Source of the DNA: Allolobophora icterica
Taxonomy: Eukaryota; Annelida; Clitellata; Crassiclitellata; Lumbricidae
DNA: 64,000 nt
Direction: 5' to 3'
Assembly (NCBI GenBank): GCA_963556255.1
Contig: OY744615.1
Location: 22,993,191 to 23,057,190, forward strand
Made by a program: the position numbers and the translations under genes. The notes beneath the pieces are model-generated. The model worked only from the letters and a program-made list of their open reading frames with translations, had not been told where the DNA came from and made no database searches. Position 1 is the first letter of the stretch; the number at the start of each line of letters is the position of its first letter. Below are positions 62,272 to 64,000 of the stretch, piece by piece.

Positions 62272-63440
62272 ACTCTGACATAACTTACAAAAAAATAAAC
62301 TATTCTATTTAAAATAGTCTTAAATAGTTTCATAATAAAGTAAGTCTATCGTGAGGCGGCATTTTGTATCTAAAGTGTACTACATCAACTTCTAACAAAT
62401 TTATAGTAATCATAATACCATGAGCACTATAAATACTAACAAACTAGCAATTGCTTAAGTTAGTATCAGTATTTACTAATTTGCATTAAAAATGATCTTC
62501 AGCTAAGGTAAACTGGATAGGAAGAGCTAACAACATGATCCTGTCGACAAGTTTTATAGCGTATGCGGCTGGAACGAACAGATGCAGTATACAACGTGAA
62601 ATAGATCTGTCGCTAAACAAATACAAGTATACATCTTTCATGGAGTAATTACTGGAGGACAAGATCCGTGCAGCCGCTGCACCAGCCGCAAATTGATTTA
62701 TCTTTCATCTCAGTATATTGCCATCCATGCAGTTGAGCAGCCACGATAGTCAACACGCATATTGATCCCATGGGCAAAATCCTATATCAGCGGAATATCA
62801 ATAATGTAATCTAATCTAGAGTAATAGAAGATGGACACATCGCCCATTACACGATTTCTATAGGTCAGGTGCGCCAAAAGCACATACATTGCACATCCTT
62901 ACAAATATAATGGATAGTCTACTATACTCGAGGCAAGGCAATTGCACACAGAATCACATACCCATAGATCCTATATATAATATTAAACTTTGTTTTGCCA
63001 CAATTGGGCAGTACCGAAATACAGCTAGAAAGAAGAAAAACAATTTAAGTAACTGAAAGGTAAGTTTTAACAAAATTTTATGAAAGTATTAATGCTCTAA
63101 TTATCCAGTATGTCATAGTTCTTCTCACAGAGTGTCTATATCAATCAGTGTGCATATGCATCAAAATGCAAATAACTCGGTTAACACAGAAATATCAAGT
63201 GCTGTAGTATAATATGAAAAGAATAGTGTCTCACCTCAACACACATGAAAATGTCACTCGAGCAGTAACTGCTATTTCCTTTCATGTAATGTGATTGTAT
63301 GTCATATCAAATCAAATCAAATCAGTTATTGAATCGAATACAAACAGAAAATATATTCTTATGGATTCTAAGTAAAGTAGTAGTGCACACATGGCAAGTT
63401 ATTAATATTACTAAATAGTAATTTCTATCCCACCAGTGTC
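62272..63440. other. AT-rich spacer, nothing recognised
   Basis: No supported coding frame, tRNA or repeat unit was seen beyond short AT-rich runs and a TCAAATCAAATCAAATCA run at 63306-63323. Confidence 0.5.
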
Positions 63441-63444
63441 TAAT

Positions 63445-64000
63445 GCACACGGCATTAAAAGACGGTGCACCAAAACCAAGCCACAAACCAGGTCAATATC
63501 CTGAAGATCGGTCCACGAAAACATAGAGACAGCCCATGGTGGATAGGAAATTTTTAAAAGGCAAGTTTTAGTCTGAGTTTAGAATAACATAAGTGACTTA
63601 GCAGAACAGACATGGGAAATGAGTTCCAAAATCTAGGTCCAGACTAAAAACCTTGTGCACCAATAACAGTTATAGTGTTAGGTATGACCAATGGACCACA
63701 GAAAGACAAGGAAATTATCTAGTTGAATAATGATAAGACTGAGGAATAAGAACGGATTTTAATTAAGTATACTGTGGTTAGCCAGAATTCATTGTTTCCT
63801 CAACTATGAGCCCCAAATGTCAAACAAACCGTTTGCTGAACAGGAAGGAAATACAAAGATTTAAGCATAGGAACTAGTTATGGCTCTAGCTGAGGTGTTC
63901 TGAACCCTGTGTAGTTTCAGCATCTTTGACTTTGGGATACTGGCAAGTGAGCTACAGTAATCAAGGAAAATCAAAGCCAATGCATTTGCCCAAGATATCC
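63445..64000 (-). pseudogene. L2/CR1-like LINE C-terminal remnant at the right edge
   Basis: Minus strand near 63850-63990 reads, across frames, SLLASIPKSKMLKLHRVQNT. Further down come VIGAQGF and a PRFWNSFPMSVLLS-like segment around 63590-63670. These match the L2/CR1 polymerase end. Frameshifts are frequent. Confidence 0.7.

Overview
The window is eukaryotic nuclear DNA from an animal, most likely a marine invertebrate. It has long introns, many simple repeats, tRNA-derived SINEs, L2/CR1- and RTE-like LINE debris, Ty3/gypsy-type LTR elements and small DNA transposons. No host gene other than one Cut-class homeobox gene is convincing. The species cannot be fixed from the sequence. The retroelement has a gene order best known from Gmr1-like elements of deuterostomes, which is only a weak hint.

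Left end (1-7684): two copies of the same LTR retrotransposon family, one inside the other. Element A (+ strand) enters from the left edge. It is cut inside pol by element B (953-6251, - strand), which has two 726-bp LTRs differing at only about 3 sites, a perfect 5-bp target duplication CTGAG, a tRNA-Ser-like primer site, a polypurine tract and one 1042-codon open reading frame. B keeps Gag, protease, an integrase C-terminal-like module placed before RT, and RNase H, but has lost the RT catalytic core and apparently the integrase core, both in frame. Element A resumes at 6252 with RNase H and its 3' LTR.

7.7-31 kb: repeat country. It holds a decayed transposon-like coding remnant (7.9-9.0 kb), a hAT-type MITE (9209-9764), two members of a CAG...CTG element with 8-bp target duplications and an internal minisatellite (10309-10736; 24416-25290, the latter inside a dead LINE), a 6-kb pyrimidine-biased array with about 350-bp higher-order periodicity (12.8-18.8 kb), AAT/AT/AC microsatellites, several SINEs and L2/CR1 remnants.

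31.6-46.3 kb (- strand): a complete Cux/cut gene reconstructed from nine exons whose splice sites and phases all agree, predicting 1578 residues. It has a short CASP-type N-terminus, a large Asp/Ser-rich exon, three CUT domains and a Cut-class homeodomain with His at position 50. It probably starts at a strong Kozak ATG at 46311. Its introns carry SINEs, a 131-bp CT tract and a tandem duplication.

46.3-64 kb: upstream region. It holds two more hAT-like MITEs, L2/CR1 and RTE-like LINE pieces, a 157-bp AC tract, an approximately 3.9-kb minisatellite of 28-bp units (56.1-60.0 kb), and an isolated CpG-rich, GC-rich non-repetitive block at 60.4-61.05 kb that is a candidate regulatory island or distal exon.
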